From assembly GCF_030053155.1 (NCBI RefSeq), contig NZ_CP125643.1, positions 124,001 to 188,000 on the forward strand: a stretch of 64,000 nucleotides of DNA. The letters run 5' to 3'. Positions 41,173 to 50,201 of this stretch are shown here, one piece after another. Both the position numbers and the translations under genes were made by a program. The notes below the pieces were generated by a model, which did not search any database, was not told the origin of the DNA, and saw only the letters and a program-made list of their open reading frames with translations. Source of the DNA: Rhizobium sp. BT03. GTDB taxonomy: Bacteria; Pseudomonadota; Alphaproteobacteria; Rhizobiales; Rhizobiaceae. Each line of letters starts with the position of its first letter. The stretch's first letter is position 1.

Positions 41173-41358
41173 CTATCGGCTCGTCTGCTTGTGGTCTTTG
41201 AGGCAGATCAAACTCACCATCGAATTGCCGATTTTTGCAGGGTCGTCCTGCTCCGAAGACGCAGGCATCTGTTGGGCGCGGGCTGAGACACGCGATCGGA
41301 TAACAGCACGCGGCGTGCCGTAGAGAGGGAGGATCGGATTGCGGTCGTGGGCTGTCAT
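41173..41358 (-). CDS. small hypothetical protein between fixP and fixG
   Basis: 61 residues starting MTAHDRNPILPLYGTPRAVI, with AAGGAGA eight bases upstream, a strong site. It begins 11 bases after the fixP stop and so reads as the last gene of fixNOQP. It has no membrane helix and no recognised family. Its 3' part contains the imperfect FNR box. Confidence 0.5.
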   Translation of the reverse strand: MTAHDRNPILPLYGTPRAVIRSRVSARAQQMPASSEQDDPAKIGNSMVSLICLKDHKQTSR

Positions 41359-41369
41359 GTCTCTTCTCC

Positions 41370-42233
41370 TTACGTGCCGCCGCCGAGCGCATGAACGAAA
41401 ATAGTAAGCTCGTTTACCGTTGTGTCCCCCAGGCGCGCTGCCCAGGCAGGCATTACGCCATGTTTGGGAGAGGCAACCTGACGAAGGATGGCGTCTTCAC
41501 CCCGCGACTTCAGCCAGATTGCGTCGGCGAGATCCGGCGCACCCATTTCCACCTTTCCTTTGGCGTCCTCGCCGTGACATGGGGCGCAATTGTCGAAGAA
41601 AACCTGTTTTCCGGCCGCCGCCAGACCGACATCCGAGGGCGTATTGGTCAGCCCCCAGACAAAGGCGGCGACCTGCTTCATCTGGATGGGCTCCAGAACA
41701 CCGGCAAAGGGCGGCATTTCGGAGGAATGGCTATCCGTATCGCCGTCGAAGCGGATGCCATGAGAGATCGTGGCCTGGATGGCATTCAGATCCCCGCCCC
41801 ACAGCCAGTCGTCGTCGTTGAGATTCGGAAACCCCGGACCGCCGCTCGCTCCCGATCCATGGCAGGGCGCGCAGTTCACCTTGAAAGCGGATGCGCCGCC
41901 AGCGATCGCGAATTTACGAAGAGCAGGATCCGCGTCGATCTCCTCCACTGTCTTGGCAGCGATCAGGTCATGGAACTCCGTCTGCGATGACTTAGCGAGA
42001 TTGAGGTCCTGCTGCAGCTCGGCGCGCGTTGAATAACCGAGATAGCCGTTAGTGGCGGAAGTGATCATCGGGATGGCCGGGTAAGCGATGGCGTAGCCGA
42101 TCGCCCAGAGGATCGTCACGTAGAAGGTCCAGATCCACCAGCGCGGCATGGGATTGTTGAGCTCTTGGATGCCGTCCCATTCATGACCCGTCGTTTCGAC
42201 GCCGCTCAGTTCATCGATATGCTTTTGCGACAT
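41370..42233 (-). CDS. fixP: FixP (CcoP), dihaem c subunit of cbb3 oxidase
   Basis: 287 residues. An N-terminal transmembrane helix (IWTFYVTILWAIGYAIAYPA) is followed by two cytochrome c domains with CAPCHGSGASG and CAPCHGEDAKG haem motifs. It starts 1 base after the fixQ stop. It carries electrons from bc1 toward the catalytic subunit in low-oxygen respiration. Confidence 0.95.
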   Translation of the reverse strand: MSQKHIDELSGVETTGHEWDGIQELNNPMPRWWIWTFYVTILWAIGYAIAYPAIPMITSATNGYLGYSTRAELQQDLNLAKSSQTEFHDLIAAKTVEEIDADPALRKFAIAGGASAFKVNCAPCHGSGASGGPGFPNLNDDDWLWGGDLNAIQATISHGIRFDGDTDSHSSEMPPFAGVLEPIQMKQVAAFVWGLTNTPSDVGLAAAGKQVFFDNCAPCHGEDAKGKVEMGAPDLADAIWLKSRGEDAILRQVASPKHGVMPAWAARLGDTTVNELTIFVHALGGGT

Positions 42234-42234
42234 C

Positions 42235-42387
42235 TCAATCGTCCTTCAAGGGAATATCGGCGGCATCTTTGGCCGTCTGCTTGCTACCTGGGCGAAGGGT
42301 GAGCATGACCGCGCCGACGAAGAATGCGGCCATTGCCAGGAGGCCCCAGCTGTCGGAGAAGTGTCTCATTGCAGTGTAAGTTTCCAT
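42235..42387 (-). CDS. fixQ: FixQ (CcoQ), small subunit of cbb3 oxidase
   Basis: 50 residues, METYTAMRHFSDSWGLLAMA..., one transmembrane helix and a charged tail (DAADIPLKDD). It lies between fixO and fixP, as in all fixNOQP operons. Confidence 0.93.
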   Translation of the reverse strand: METYTAMRHFSDSWGLLAMAAFFVGAVMLTLRPGSKQTAKDAADIPLKDD

Positions 42388-42395
42388 GGATCACC

Positions 42396-43130
42396 TCACC
42401 GGTAGCCGGTCGCGTCGTCATAGGTCGAGAAATTAACCAGCGTTCCGAGCATCTGCAGGTAGGACACCAGCGCGTCCATCTCGGTCAGCCGGGTTGGATC
42501 GCCGTCGAGATCGCCGACATTCGCATTTGGGTAGCGCTTGAGTAGAGCCGCCGTGTCCGCGTTCGGATCGGCCTGGGCTCTCATGTCGGCCTCGGCATTC
42601 GCCAGCATGTCGTCGCTGTAAGGCACGCCCACGTCCTCATTGGCCTTGAGGTCCTCTCCGATACTCCTGACCGTCACCTCCTTCTCTTCGAGGAAGGCGT
42701 AGCTCGGCATGATTGATTCCGGCACCACGGCCCGCGGATTTGCGAGATGCTGGACGTGCCATTCGTTCGAGTAACGCCCCCCGACGCGGGCCAGATCGGG
42801 CCCTGTCCGCTTGGATCCCCATTGGAACGGGTGGTCGTACATCGATTCCGCGGCGAGCGAATAATGGCCGTAACGTTCGACCTCATCACGGAACGGCCGG
42901 ATCATCTGGCTGTGGCAGAGATAGCAGCCTTCACGGATGTAGATGTTCCGTCCGGCGAGCTCTAGCGGCGTGTAGGGCCGCATGCCTTCCACTTTTTCGA
43001 TCGTGTTCTGCAGGTAGAACAGCGGTGCGATTTCAACGATGCCGCCAATGCTGACGACCAGCAGCGAGCCGACCAGAAGAAGCGTCGCGTTCTTCTCGAG
43101 GGTCTTATGTTTATCAAGTAACGATGCCAT
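42396..43130 (-). CDS. fixO: FixO (CcoO), monohaem c subunit of cbb3 oxidase
   Basis: 244 residues. It has an N-terminal membrane anchor ([20 protein letters not shown]) and one haem c motif in [13 protein letters not shown]. It is followed 8 bases on by fixQ. Confidence 0.95.
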   Translation of the reverse strand: MASLLDKHKTLEKNATLLLVGSLLVVSIGGIVEIAPLFYLQNTIEKVEGMRPYTPLELAGRNIYIREGCYLCHSQMIRPFRDEVERYGHYSLAAESMYDHPFQWGSKRTGPDLARVGGRYSNEWHVQHLANPRAVVPESIMPSYAFLEEKEVTVRSIGEDLKANEDVGVPYSDDMLANAEADMRAQADPNADTAALLKRYPNANVGDLDGDPTRLTEMDALVSYLQMLGTLVNFSTYDDATGYR

Positions 43131-43138
43131 GTCTCACC

Positions 43139-44761
43139 TCACTCGGCAGGCTGTGCCTGGGGCACCAAACTGGTCGGGATTGGCGCTTCGTCGCGCAGGT
43201 GGCCGCGGATCGTCATGAACACGTTCCAGGCCATGACGAGGCCACCCGCTAGGTAGAGTGCTCCGCCGACGGCACGCAGCACGTAATAGGGGATCATCGC
43301 CGCGACCGTTTCAGCGAAGGAATAGACGAGGAAGCCCTGGGAATTGTATTCTCGCCACATCAGCCCCTGCTGGATGCCCGCGACCCAGAGCACCGCGGCG
43401 TAGATCACGATCCCGAGCGTCGCGAGCCAGAAGTGCCAGTTGACCATCCGCAGGCTGTAGAGGCGCTCGCGCCCCCACAGTTTCGGCGTCAGGTAGTATA
43501 TCGCCCCGAAGGTGATCATACCCACCCAGCCAAGTGCTCCGGAATGCACGTGACCGATCGTCCATTCGGTATAGTGGCTGAGCGAATTGACCGCCTTTAT
43601 CGACATCATCGGGCCTTCGAAGGTCGACATCCCATAAAATGCGATGGCGACGATCATCATCCGGATGATCGGGTCGGTGCGAATTTTGTCCCAGGCGCCC
43701 GAAAGGGTCATCAAACCGTTGATCATGCCGCCCCAGGAGGGCATCCAGAGCATGACGGAGAAGACCATTCCGAGCGTCTGCGCCCAGTCAGGCAGCGCCG
43801 TGTAATGCAGATGATGCGGGCCGGCCCAGATATACATGAAGATCAGGGCCCAGAAGTGGATGATCGACAGCCGGTAGGAATAAACCGGCCGGTTGGCCTG
43901 CTTCGGCACAAAATAGTACATCATCCCCAGGAAGCCGGCGGTGAGGAAGAAGCCGACGGCGTTGTGGCCGTACCACCATTGGGTGAGTGCATCCTGGACG
44001 CCGGAGAAGAGAGAATAGCTCTTGGAGCCGAGGAACGACGCCGGAACAGCGAGGTTGTTGACCACATGCAGCATCGCAATGGTGACTATGAAGCTGAGAT
44101 AGAACCAGTTTGCCACGTAGATATGCGGCTCTTTGCGCTTCAGGATCGTTCCGAGATAGACGGCCAGATAGGCGACCCAGACGATGGTAAGCCACAGGTC
44201 GACGTACCATTCGGGCTCGGCATATTCGCGCGACTGATTGATGCCGATCACGTAGCCGGTCGCAGCCATCACGATGAACAGCTGGTAGCCCCAGAAGACG
44301 AACCAGGCGAGTGTTCCTCCGAAGAGACGCGCGCGACAGGTGCGTTGCACCACATAGAAGGATGTCATGATCAGCGCGTTGCCGCCGAAGGCGAAGATCA
44401 CCGCCGATGTGTGAACCGGCCGCAATCTTCCGAAATTCCAATAGGGCGCGATGTTGAGGTCGGGAAAGGCGAGCTGCAGCGCGATGATCACGCCGACGAG
44501 GAAGCCGACGACGCCCCAGAACACCGTAGCGATCAGGCCGTAGCGGATTACCTCGTCGCAATAGCCCGTAAGCTCTGTTTTGCGCTGTTGGCCCGTCGGC
44601 GAAAACTCTGCGTTTCTGACAAGCAGCAGCGTTCCCGCAACCAGGCAGAGGCAAAGTATACCCATATGGACTGCAAACAGATGATCGTGCGCGAATGCGG
44701 CCGCGAGCAGCGCCAGAAACGCTGCGACCGCGATCACCATCGTTTCTGTCGTGTAATTCAT
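43139..44761 (-). CDS. fixN: FixN (CcoN), catalytic subunit of cbb3 cytochrome oxidase
   Basis: 540 residues with about twelve transmembrane helices. Conserved histidines for haem b and CuB lie in [32 protein letters not shown] and [13 protein letters not shown]. It reduces oxygen at very low concentration and is essential for bacteroid respiration. It is the first gene of fixNOQP, with an FNR/FixK box 89 bases upstream of the ATG. Confidence 0.96.
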   Translation of the reverse strand: MNYTTETMVIAVAAFLALLAAAFAHDHLFAVHMGILCLCLVAGTLLLVRNAEFSPTGQQRKTELTGYCDEVIRYGLIATVFWGVVGFLVGVIIALQLAFPDLNIAPYWNFGRLRPVHTSAVIFAFGGNALIMTSFYVVQRTCRARLFGGTLAWFVFWGYQLFIVMAATGYVIGINQSREYAEPEWYVDLWLTIVWVAYLAVYLGTILKRKEPHIYVANWFYLSFIVTIAMLHVVNNLAVPASFLGSKSYSLFSGVQDALTQWWYGHNAVGFFLTAGFLGMMYYFVPKQANRPVYSYRLSIIHFWALIFMYIWAGPHHLHYTALPDWAQTLGMVFSVMLWMPSWGGMINGLMTLSGAWDKIRTDPIIRMMIVAIAFYGMSTFEGPMMSIKAVNSLSHYTEWTIGHVHSGALGWVGMITFGAIYYLTPKLWGRERLYSLRMVNWHFWLATLGIVIYAAVLWVAGIQQGLMWREYNSQGFLVYSFAETVAAMIPYYVLRAVGGALYLAGGLVMAWNVFMTIRGHLRDEAPIPTSLVPQAQPAE

Positions 44762-44849
44762 GATGTCGTCTCCAGTGCGCAGACGACCGCCTCGCGGCCG
44801 GCTTTCTCGGATTTCGAGGCAGGACTGTCACGAAGACGGGAACGGCTCC

Positions 44850-44863
44850 TTGATCTACATCAA
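44850..44863 (-). promoter_or_regulatory. FNR/FixK box of fixNOQP
   Basis: TTGATCTACATCAA, a perfect dyad 89 bases upstream of fixN. The spacing suits a class II FNR-type promoter. It also stands 130 bases before the broken regulator on the other strand. Confidence 0.9.
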
Positions 44864-44992
44864 CAAGCGGACTGGAAGCGGTGGACGAACCGACGTTGTT
44901 ACACTCTGTTGCAAACTTCCCCCTTTGGCACCGCCCGCTTACTCCCGTGTGACGCAGCTGCTTTCTACCGCACCCACTGCCACAAGGGGCGA

Positions 44993-45670
44993 TGAAGATG
45001 CTGTGCAGAACAACCACGCGTTCGACAATGGCGCGAAGGGGCGCGAAGCCATACATGCCGGCCAATCCCTCTCTTCGCTGTTCGTAGGCTCGGCGGCCGA
45101 GGCCGTCGCAGCCGGTAAGGCGATTTGGTGGGAGGGTGATAAGCAACCATCTTGTCCAGGTGGAAGAAGGTGTCGTGCGCCTGCTTCGTATCATCGGCGA
45201 AAGATCGTCGGGTGATAATCGCTCTTCAATTCGCCGGCGATCTCAACGGCGCGTCGCTGCAAAACGATTTCCTATTTACGGCTGAGGCCGTCACGAAATG
45301 CAAGATCCGCCGGATATCGCACATGAGTTTCCACGGGGAAGTCGCTCGGTCTAATGCGCTCGCTCGACCTAGCTCTCGTTGCTCTGGCAGGAGGCGGCCG
45401 CTTCGCATGAACAGATGGTGCTGTTGCCGAAGAAGAACGCCGAGGAGCGCCCCTGCAGCTTCATCGTGAAGCTTGCATTCCGGCGCAACCCGCGTCCGCC
45501 AAGGTCCGTTGCGCGTTTCCATGAATCGTCAAGACATTGCGGATCATCTCGGCCTGACCATTGAGACCCTGGCCCACACCGTTACGAAACTTGCGTCGCG
45601 CAACATCGTTATTCCCGAGGGCAGGCACGACCTGCGGAACGTCAATCTTGCCCGCTGGTACGGTTATCGG
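44993..45670 (+). pseudogene. FixK/FnrN-like regulator, many frameshifts
   Basis: Pieces in order across three frames: AIHAGQSLSSLFVG and AAGKAIWWEGD (barrel start), RRVIIALQFAGDLNGASLQN with DFLFTAEAVTKCKIRRIS (barrel end), LLWQEAAASHEQMVLLPKKN and AEERPCSFIVKLAFRRNPRP (dimer helix), then [20 protein letters not shown] and [15 protein letters not shown] (HTH). All domains of an FNR-type regulator can be traced, but no frame spans them. The HTH has LAHT where active relatives have VSRT. Confidence 0.82.
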
Positions 45671-45940
45671 GCGACACTGATGATTTTTCCGAGGATTTCT
45701 GTCAGAGGGTAAACCTCAACACACGCGACAAGCCGCGGGATCGACATTCATGCCCTCCGCGAACTTCTCGACGCGATATGAGCTCAGTCACGGCAATCCT
45801 AAGCTGTTCAGCAGCGCCGACGTTCGCCGAGCGTGCTTGTCCTTCGGTGATTCCTACATCGCTTGCAGGCTGCCATGTCCCTCGCAAGGGCGCTGGGCAA
45901 GCAGGCAAAAATTGGGACCTTCTGCCTTTTTTCCCCGAAT

Positions 45941-45954
45941 TTGACGGGCGTCAA
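45941..45954 (+). promoter_or_regulatory. FNR/FixK-type box before pseudoazurin
   Basis: TTGACGGGCGTCAA, a perfect TTGAC-N4-GTCAA dyad, the variant also used by NnrR-type regulators. It lies 73 bases upstream of the pseudoazurin ATG. Confidence 0.75.
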
Positions 45955-46026
45955 AGAGCCCAATTCCGGCATCTGCTAAGACACATTCATGAGGCTGATT
46001 GGGTCTCGCAGAAAAGGAGCTTGCAA

Positions 46027-46470
46027 ATGCGGTTAAAATTCGGTCTGATCGCTGCAGCGGCAGCCTTGATTGTTTCGGCAGCGCCGTTGATGGCGGCCGA
46101 CCACCAGGTTCGGATGCTCAACAAAGGCACGGAAGGCGCGATGGTGTTCGAGCCTGGCTTCCTGAAGATCGCCCCCGGCGACACCGTCACCTTCATCCCC
46201 ACCGACAAGGGCCACAACGTCGAAACCTTCAAAGGCCTCATTCCGGATGGCGTTGCCGACTTCAAGTCAAAGCCGAATGAGCTATATCGCGCGAAATTCG
46301 ATGTTCCAGGCGTCTATGTCCTGAAATGCACCCCACATTCCGGCATGGGCATGGTTGCCCTGATCCAGGTGGGTGACAGTCCGCCCAATCTCGAAGCGAT
46401 CAAGACTGCAAAGGTGCCGAACATGGTGCGCAAGCGGCTCGATGCCGACCTCACAAACATCACCCAGTGA
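46027..46470 (+). CDS. pseudoazurin, periplasmic blue copper protein
   Basis: 147 residues starting [20 protein letters not shown], with AAAAGGAGC upstream. Signal peptide, then a cupredoxin fold with copper ligands His in KGHNVET and Cys-His-Met in [11 protein letters not shown]. It shuttles electrons in the periplasm, often to nitrite reductase or, more generally, to oxidases. With an FNR-type box in front, it is probably induced at low oxygen. No nir or nor genes are in the window. Confidence 0.92.
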   Translation: MRLKFGLIAAAAALIVSAAPLMAADHQVRMLNKGTEGAMVFEPGFLKIAPGDTVTFIPTDKGHNVETFKGLIPDGVADFKSKPNELYRAKFDVPGVYVLKCTPHSGMGMVALIQVGDSPPNLEAIKTAKVPNMVRKRLDADLTNITQ

Positions 46471-47435
46471 GACACAGCAGGTGCGGATGACCGCGCAGCC
46501 CATGACGATGGCTTTCGTGGCAGCTGTTTGCCTCGCCAGGAGCAGCTGATGCTCAGTGAGCATCGAGCAGAGCCAGGCGCTGTCAGGCAAGACGTCCAAG
46601 GCAGTGGTCGGACACGGTTGTCGGCAAAGCCGATGCCGAAACCTGGTGGGACCGTCGAGAAAGTGAATGTGGCCTGTGAAAAGAGCTATGATCTGCACGG
46701 CAGACCTGTGAAGGAACGCGTGGGCAAGATCACTAGCCCGGCGGCAATCTCGCTGACGACGAATATAACGAGGTCGTTTTTTTGCGCGGCAGTCGCGAAG
46801 GAGATGCCAGCCAAAACCCGGGGTCTCGTTCTGGTTACCCAAGAATTGCACGGAAGGCGCCGTCGAACGTTTGATCGAAATCCCCGCGGCAGGCAAGTCC
46901 TACAACTAGGAGACCCCTGCCTCGTCCTTCGACGTGCTCGAACAACCGCGTTCGTGAGAGGGCGAGAGCCGTCGATCATGTGGCGCTCGGTAGCTCACCT
47001 CGCGAAAAGGCTCCTTCAGGCGCCTGCGCGGCCGCCATAATCGCGATGGGCACAACTCTGCGGACCGGCGCTTGCCCACGCCACCTTAAAGGTTCGACGT
47101 CAGTCGCCAACGATACCCTGGGCCAGGGCCTGCCGAGATCGAGCTGTATTTGAATGAGCCGAAAAGCTCGACGATAACGACCTCGACGTCCAGGCGGTGA
47201 TACGGGCGCCCATCTACTTGTGACAGGGCGGCCCGATGACCGTATTTGTGAGTGCGCCCGCCCTGCTTCACACGAACTTGCGACGTCGATCCTCCTCGAC
47301 GTGCCGTTGTCGACGGGACTCCTGGGAAGATAACTGCAGGGTCCTCGATCGAGAAACGGGAACTCGATGTCTTCTCGCGCGGCCTTTGATGCGTTTCGTG
47401 TCGCCGGAACCGATGCACACTTCCGGCGACAAGTA
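46471..47435. other. region without a supported gene
   Basis: Almost 1 kb between pseudoazurin and hemN. Frames on both strands look random. Short stretches such as SYDLHGRPVKERVGKI suggest decayed coding sequence, but the family could not be settled. Confidence 0.4.
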
Positions 47436-48788
47436 CTAGGCTGCCTTGCTGTGCGTGTGCCCGTGCGAGCTAAAATAGGCGTCGAATGCCGCCGCGACTG
47501 CACGGACCATGAAGCGCGCCTCCTCGCATACGACAATCCGCTCACCGCTGATCGTCACGACGCCGTCGGCCATGAGCTCGCCGAGACGGTCGTTGCGCTC
47601 GACAAGGAAGCCGGTGTCGAAACCCGATCCGCTGCTCAACTGGCCGAGATCGGCTTCGAAATCGCACATCAGCCTCTCGATGACCCTCGCCCGAAGCTTG
47701 TCCTCCTCGCTGAGAAGATATCCCTTGGCGGTCGGCAGCACCCCGAAGGCAATTCGCTCGGCATAGAGGCCGAGAGGCACGTGGTTCTGCATATAGCCGG
47801 CCGGCAGCCGCCCGATCGCAGATGCGCCGAGGCCGATCAGGCTATCGCAATCATCCGTGGTATAGCCCTGGAAGTTTCTCCTCAGCGTTCTGTTGCGCGC
47901 GGCGAGCGCCAACTGATCGTTCGGCAGTGCAAAATGATCGAGCCCAATGCGCAGATATCCGGCCTTCTGGAGCTCCTCGGCGATCACTTCCGCCTGCTCG
48001 TTCCGCTGTTTTGCGTCCGGCAGCGATGCTTCGTCGATCAGGCGCTGATGTTTCTTAAAAGCGGGTATGTGAGCGTAACCGAAAACGGCGAAACGTTCGG
48101 GACGCAGTTCTGCAGCCAGCCGGACCGTCTCGATGCAAGATTGGACAGTCTGTTTCGGAAGGCCATAAATTAGGTCGAAGTTGATGCTGCTGACGCCTGC
48201 TGAGCGCAACCCGGCGACCGCCCTTTCCGTCTGCTCAAAGGATTGCAGCCGCTTGATACCGGCCTGCACGATCGGATCGAAGCTCTGGACGCCGAGGCTT
48301 GCGCGGTCGACGCCGTTTTCGGCGAGCGCATCGATCATGGGGGCGACCAATGTGCGAGGGTCGATCTCGACTGCGACGCCGGCTTTCGCTTCAAACGTGA
48401 AGGCACTCCTGAGCTTTGCCATTAGAGCCGAAAATTCCTGCGGCTTCATGACCGACGGCGTGCCGCCGCCGAAATGCACGTACTTGACGGGCACGTCGTT
48501 TCCGGCCGCAAAAGAGACGAGCTCGATCTCTTCCTTCATCACGTCGAGATAGTCGGCGACCGGAGCGTCTTGCCGGGTGATGGTCGTGTGGCAGCCGCAG
48601 TACCAGCATATCGAACGGCAGAACGGGACGTGGAGATAAACCGAAACCGGGCCAGCCGCGGCGATATGGGCGAGATTGCCGGCATATTCATCCGGCCCCA
48701 CGGCTGCAGAAAAAGCCGCCGCCGTCGGGTAACTCGTATAACGCGGAACCCGCGCATCGCCGTATTTGGCGATCAGATCATCAGACAT
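47436..48788 (-). CDS. hemN: oxygen-independent coproporphyrinogen III dehydrogenase, HemN (copy 2)
   Basis: 450 residues with the radical-SAM motif in PFCRSICWYCGCHT, GGGTPSVM and VEIDPRTL. The start at 48788 (MSDDLIAKYGDARVPRYTSY) has AAGGG eight bases upstream. It has the same activity as the copy at 14572. The closeness to fix genes and a near FNR box upstream point to oxygen-controlled expression independent of NifA. Confidence 0.94.
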   Translation of the reverse strand: MSDDLIAKYGDARVPRYTSYPTAAAFSAAVGPDEYAGNLAHIAAAGPVSVYLHVPFCRSICWYCGCHTTITRQDAPVADYLDVMKEEIELVSFAAGNDVPVKYVHFGGGTPSVMKPQEFSALMAKLRSAFTFEAKAGVAVEIDPRTLVAPMIDALAENGVDRASLGVQSFDPIVQAGIKRLQSFEQTERAVAGLRSAGVSSINFDLIYGLPKQTVQSCIETVRLAAELRPERFAVFGYAHIPAFKKHQRLIDEASLPDAKQRNEQAEVIAEELQKAGYLRIGLDHFALPNDQLALAARNRTLRRNFQGYTTDDCDSLIGLGASAIGRLPAGYMQNHVPLGLYAERIAFGVLPTAKGYLLSEEDKLRARVIERLMCDFEADLGQLSSGSGFDTGFLVERNDRLGELMADGVVTISGERIVVCEEARFMVRAVAAAFDAYFSSHGHTHSKAA

Positions 48789-48844
48789 TTTCGCATCCCT
48801 TTTCAAAACAGGATGCTTTATGATCTCCGGCCGCGCCGGCTTCC

Positions 48845-48858
48845 TTGTCCCAAATCAA
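48845..48858 (-). promoter_or_regulatory. possible FNR-type box before hemN
   Basis: The plus strand reads TTGTCCCAAATCAA, which departs from TTGAT-N4-ATCAA at two positions of one half-site. It is 57 bases upstream of the hemN start. It is weak but well placed. Confidence 0.45.
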
Positions 48859-49023
48859 TGATGACGTCTCAGGCCAGAATCAGCCGGATCTTTGTCCGCT
48901 GTGAAAGTCAGCACTTTCGAACCCGCCTAACATCTCGTTCTGACATGGGTCGAGCCGCGGTCCCGGCTGTTCGAAGAGACGTGCCACAAGGAAATGAGCA
49001 AGAATGACTGATACGCAAAACGG

Positions 49024-49496
49024 GTGAAACAAATTGGTGTCCGCGTGCTGTCGCCGGTCGAGCCATCCCACGGTTTCGGCTCGCTCCATGCGCTGGCCCC
49101 CGGCGATAGTTTGTTGATCGCCAGTGGAACTGGTGCCGGCCTAACGGCGGGAATCTCGAGCGAAGCCTACCGAAACGCGGAAGTCGTGGTCGTTTTCCAA
49201 TTCCACAGGCCCTCGCCGCGGCCGCCGACGTGATCGTCAAGGTGCGCCTCGATCAATGAGGTCGCCCTGCTGTCGCCTGAAAAGACGCTAATCGCTTTCT
49301 TCTATCCCGCAGCCAACAATGAGTTGCTCAAGCGGGCTCTGCATTCGGGCGCGAATATAAGCGCCATAGACATGGTCCCGCGCATCAGCCGTGCACAGAA
49401 GATGAATGGGAAAGATCGGGGTTACCGGGCGGTCATCGAAGCGAGTGCGAACTTCAGGTGTTTCTTCACCGGGCAGATCACCGCGCGGTATTTCTA
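49024..49496 (+). pseudogene. pntA: NAD(P) transhydrogenase alpha subunit (pntA) remnant
   Basis: A run of frames reads GAGLTAGISSEAYRNAEVVV, then KTLIAFFYPAANNELLKRAL, then AIDMVPRISRAQKMNG and YRAVIEASANFRCFFTGQIT. These fit the N-terminal domain of PntA in the right order, with at least two frame breaks and a stop at 49496. Nothing of the NAD-binding or membrane parts remains. Confidence 0.75.
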
Positions 49497-49510
49497 GGGT
49501 CTCCTCAGTT

Positions 49511-49966
49511 TTACGTCGCCTTGAGGTCCGTCAGCACCTTGTCAAAAGCATCCTTGACCGGCTTTGAGATTTCCTCCACCGCCCTGCTTGAGAGCACCCG
49601 GACTTCCTTGGCGTGCTGCAAACTTGTCTCAACGCGCTTGCGGAAAAAGGTCGACTGCTGTTCGAGGATCTGCGACGGCGAATTCGCGCCCAGCAAAGCT
49701 TGCAAATGTGAGAAGCTGGCCTCGGCGTCGGCCTGCAGTGCAGCGATCGTCTTCCACCACAATTCGTTGCCGAATAGACTTGTCGTTTCGAGGATCGGAG
49801 GCAGCATTTTCTGTGTCGCTTCAGCGCCGGACGCAAGTTTCAAAAAAGCCTCTGTCACCTTCTTGTTCCCCTTTTCAACAGATGCGCCGAACTGATCTGG
49901 CACCTTGAGCGACGATGACCCCGGGTTTTCGATCGTTTCAAAGGATCTTTCGGAAATCTTGGTCAT
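49511..49966 (-). CDS. phasin family protein
   Basis: 151 residues starting MTKISERSFETIENPGSSSL, with GAAGGA eight bases upstream. It is alpha-helical and amphipathic (ATQKMLPPILETTSLFGNEL, EVRVLSSRAVEEISKPVKDA). Phasins coat polyhydroxybutyrate granules, an important carbon store in bean bacteroids. No polymer synthase is nearby. The family call rests on length and helix pattern. Confidence 0.7.
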   Translation of the reverse strand: MTKISERSFETIENPGSSSLKVPDQFGASVEKGNKKVTEAFLKLASGAEATQKMLPPILETTSLFGNELWWKTIAALQADAEASFSHLQALLGANSPSQILEQQSTFFRKRVETSLQHAKEVRVLSSRAVEEISKPVKDAFDKVLTDLKAT

Positions 49967-50201
49967 TGCATTTTCCTTCTCTTTGAGTTGGTTGCAAGCT
50001 GTGACATCGGGATTGACCCTTCCGCCGGCGGATGCATGGCCGCTTGGTAGAACGCGGATCCGATGACGAACGGTCAGGTGGCCTCCGTTCCGTTCGTTTC
50101 ATGAACCGGCATCATGCAGACTGCTTTCTGCCGCTTGTAACCAGGGATCAGCAAACACCATGCCAACTGCTCCGACGTAAGGCTCCGGTGAAGGCCGCAG
50201 G

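Noticed and set aside
43433..44995. 520-codon plus-strand frame opposite fixN
   Set aside because: Composition is typical of antisense to a real gene, no motif is present, and fixN is unmistakable on the other strand.
43788..45194. 468-codon minus-strand frame overlapping fixN and its promoter
   Set aside because: It is a shifted frame of fixN and spans the FNR box; Arg-rich, no domain.
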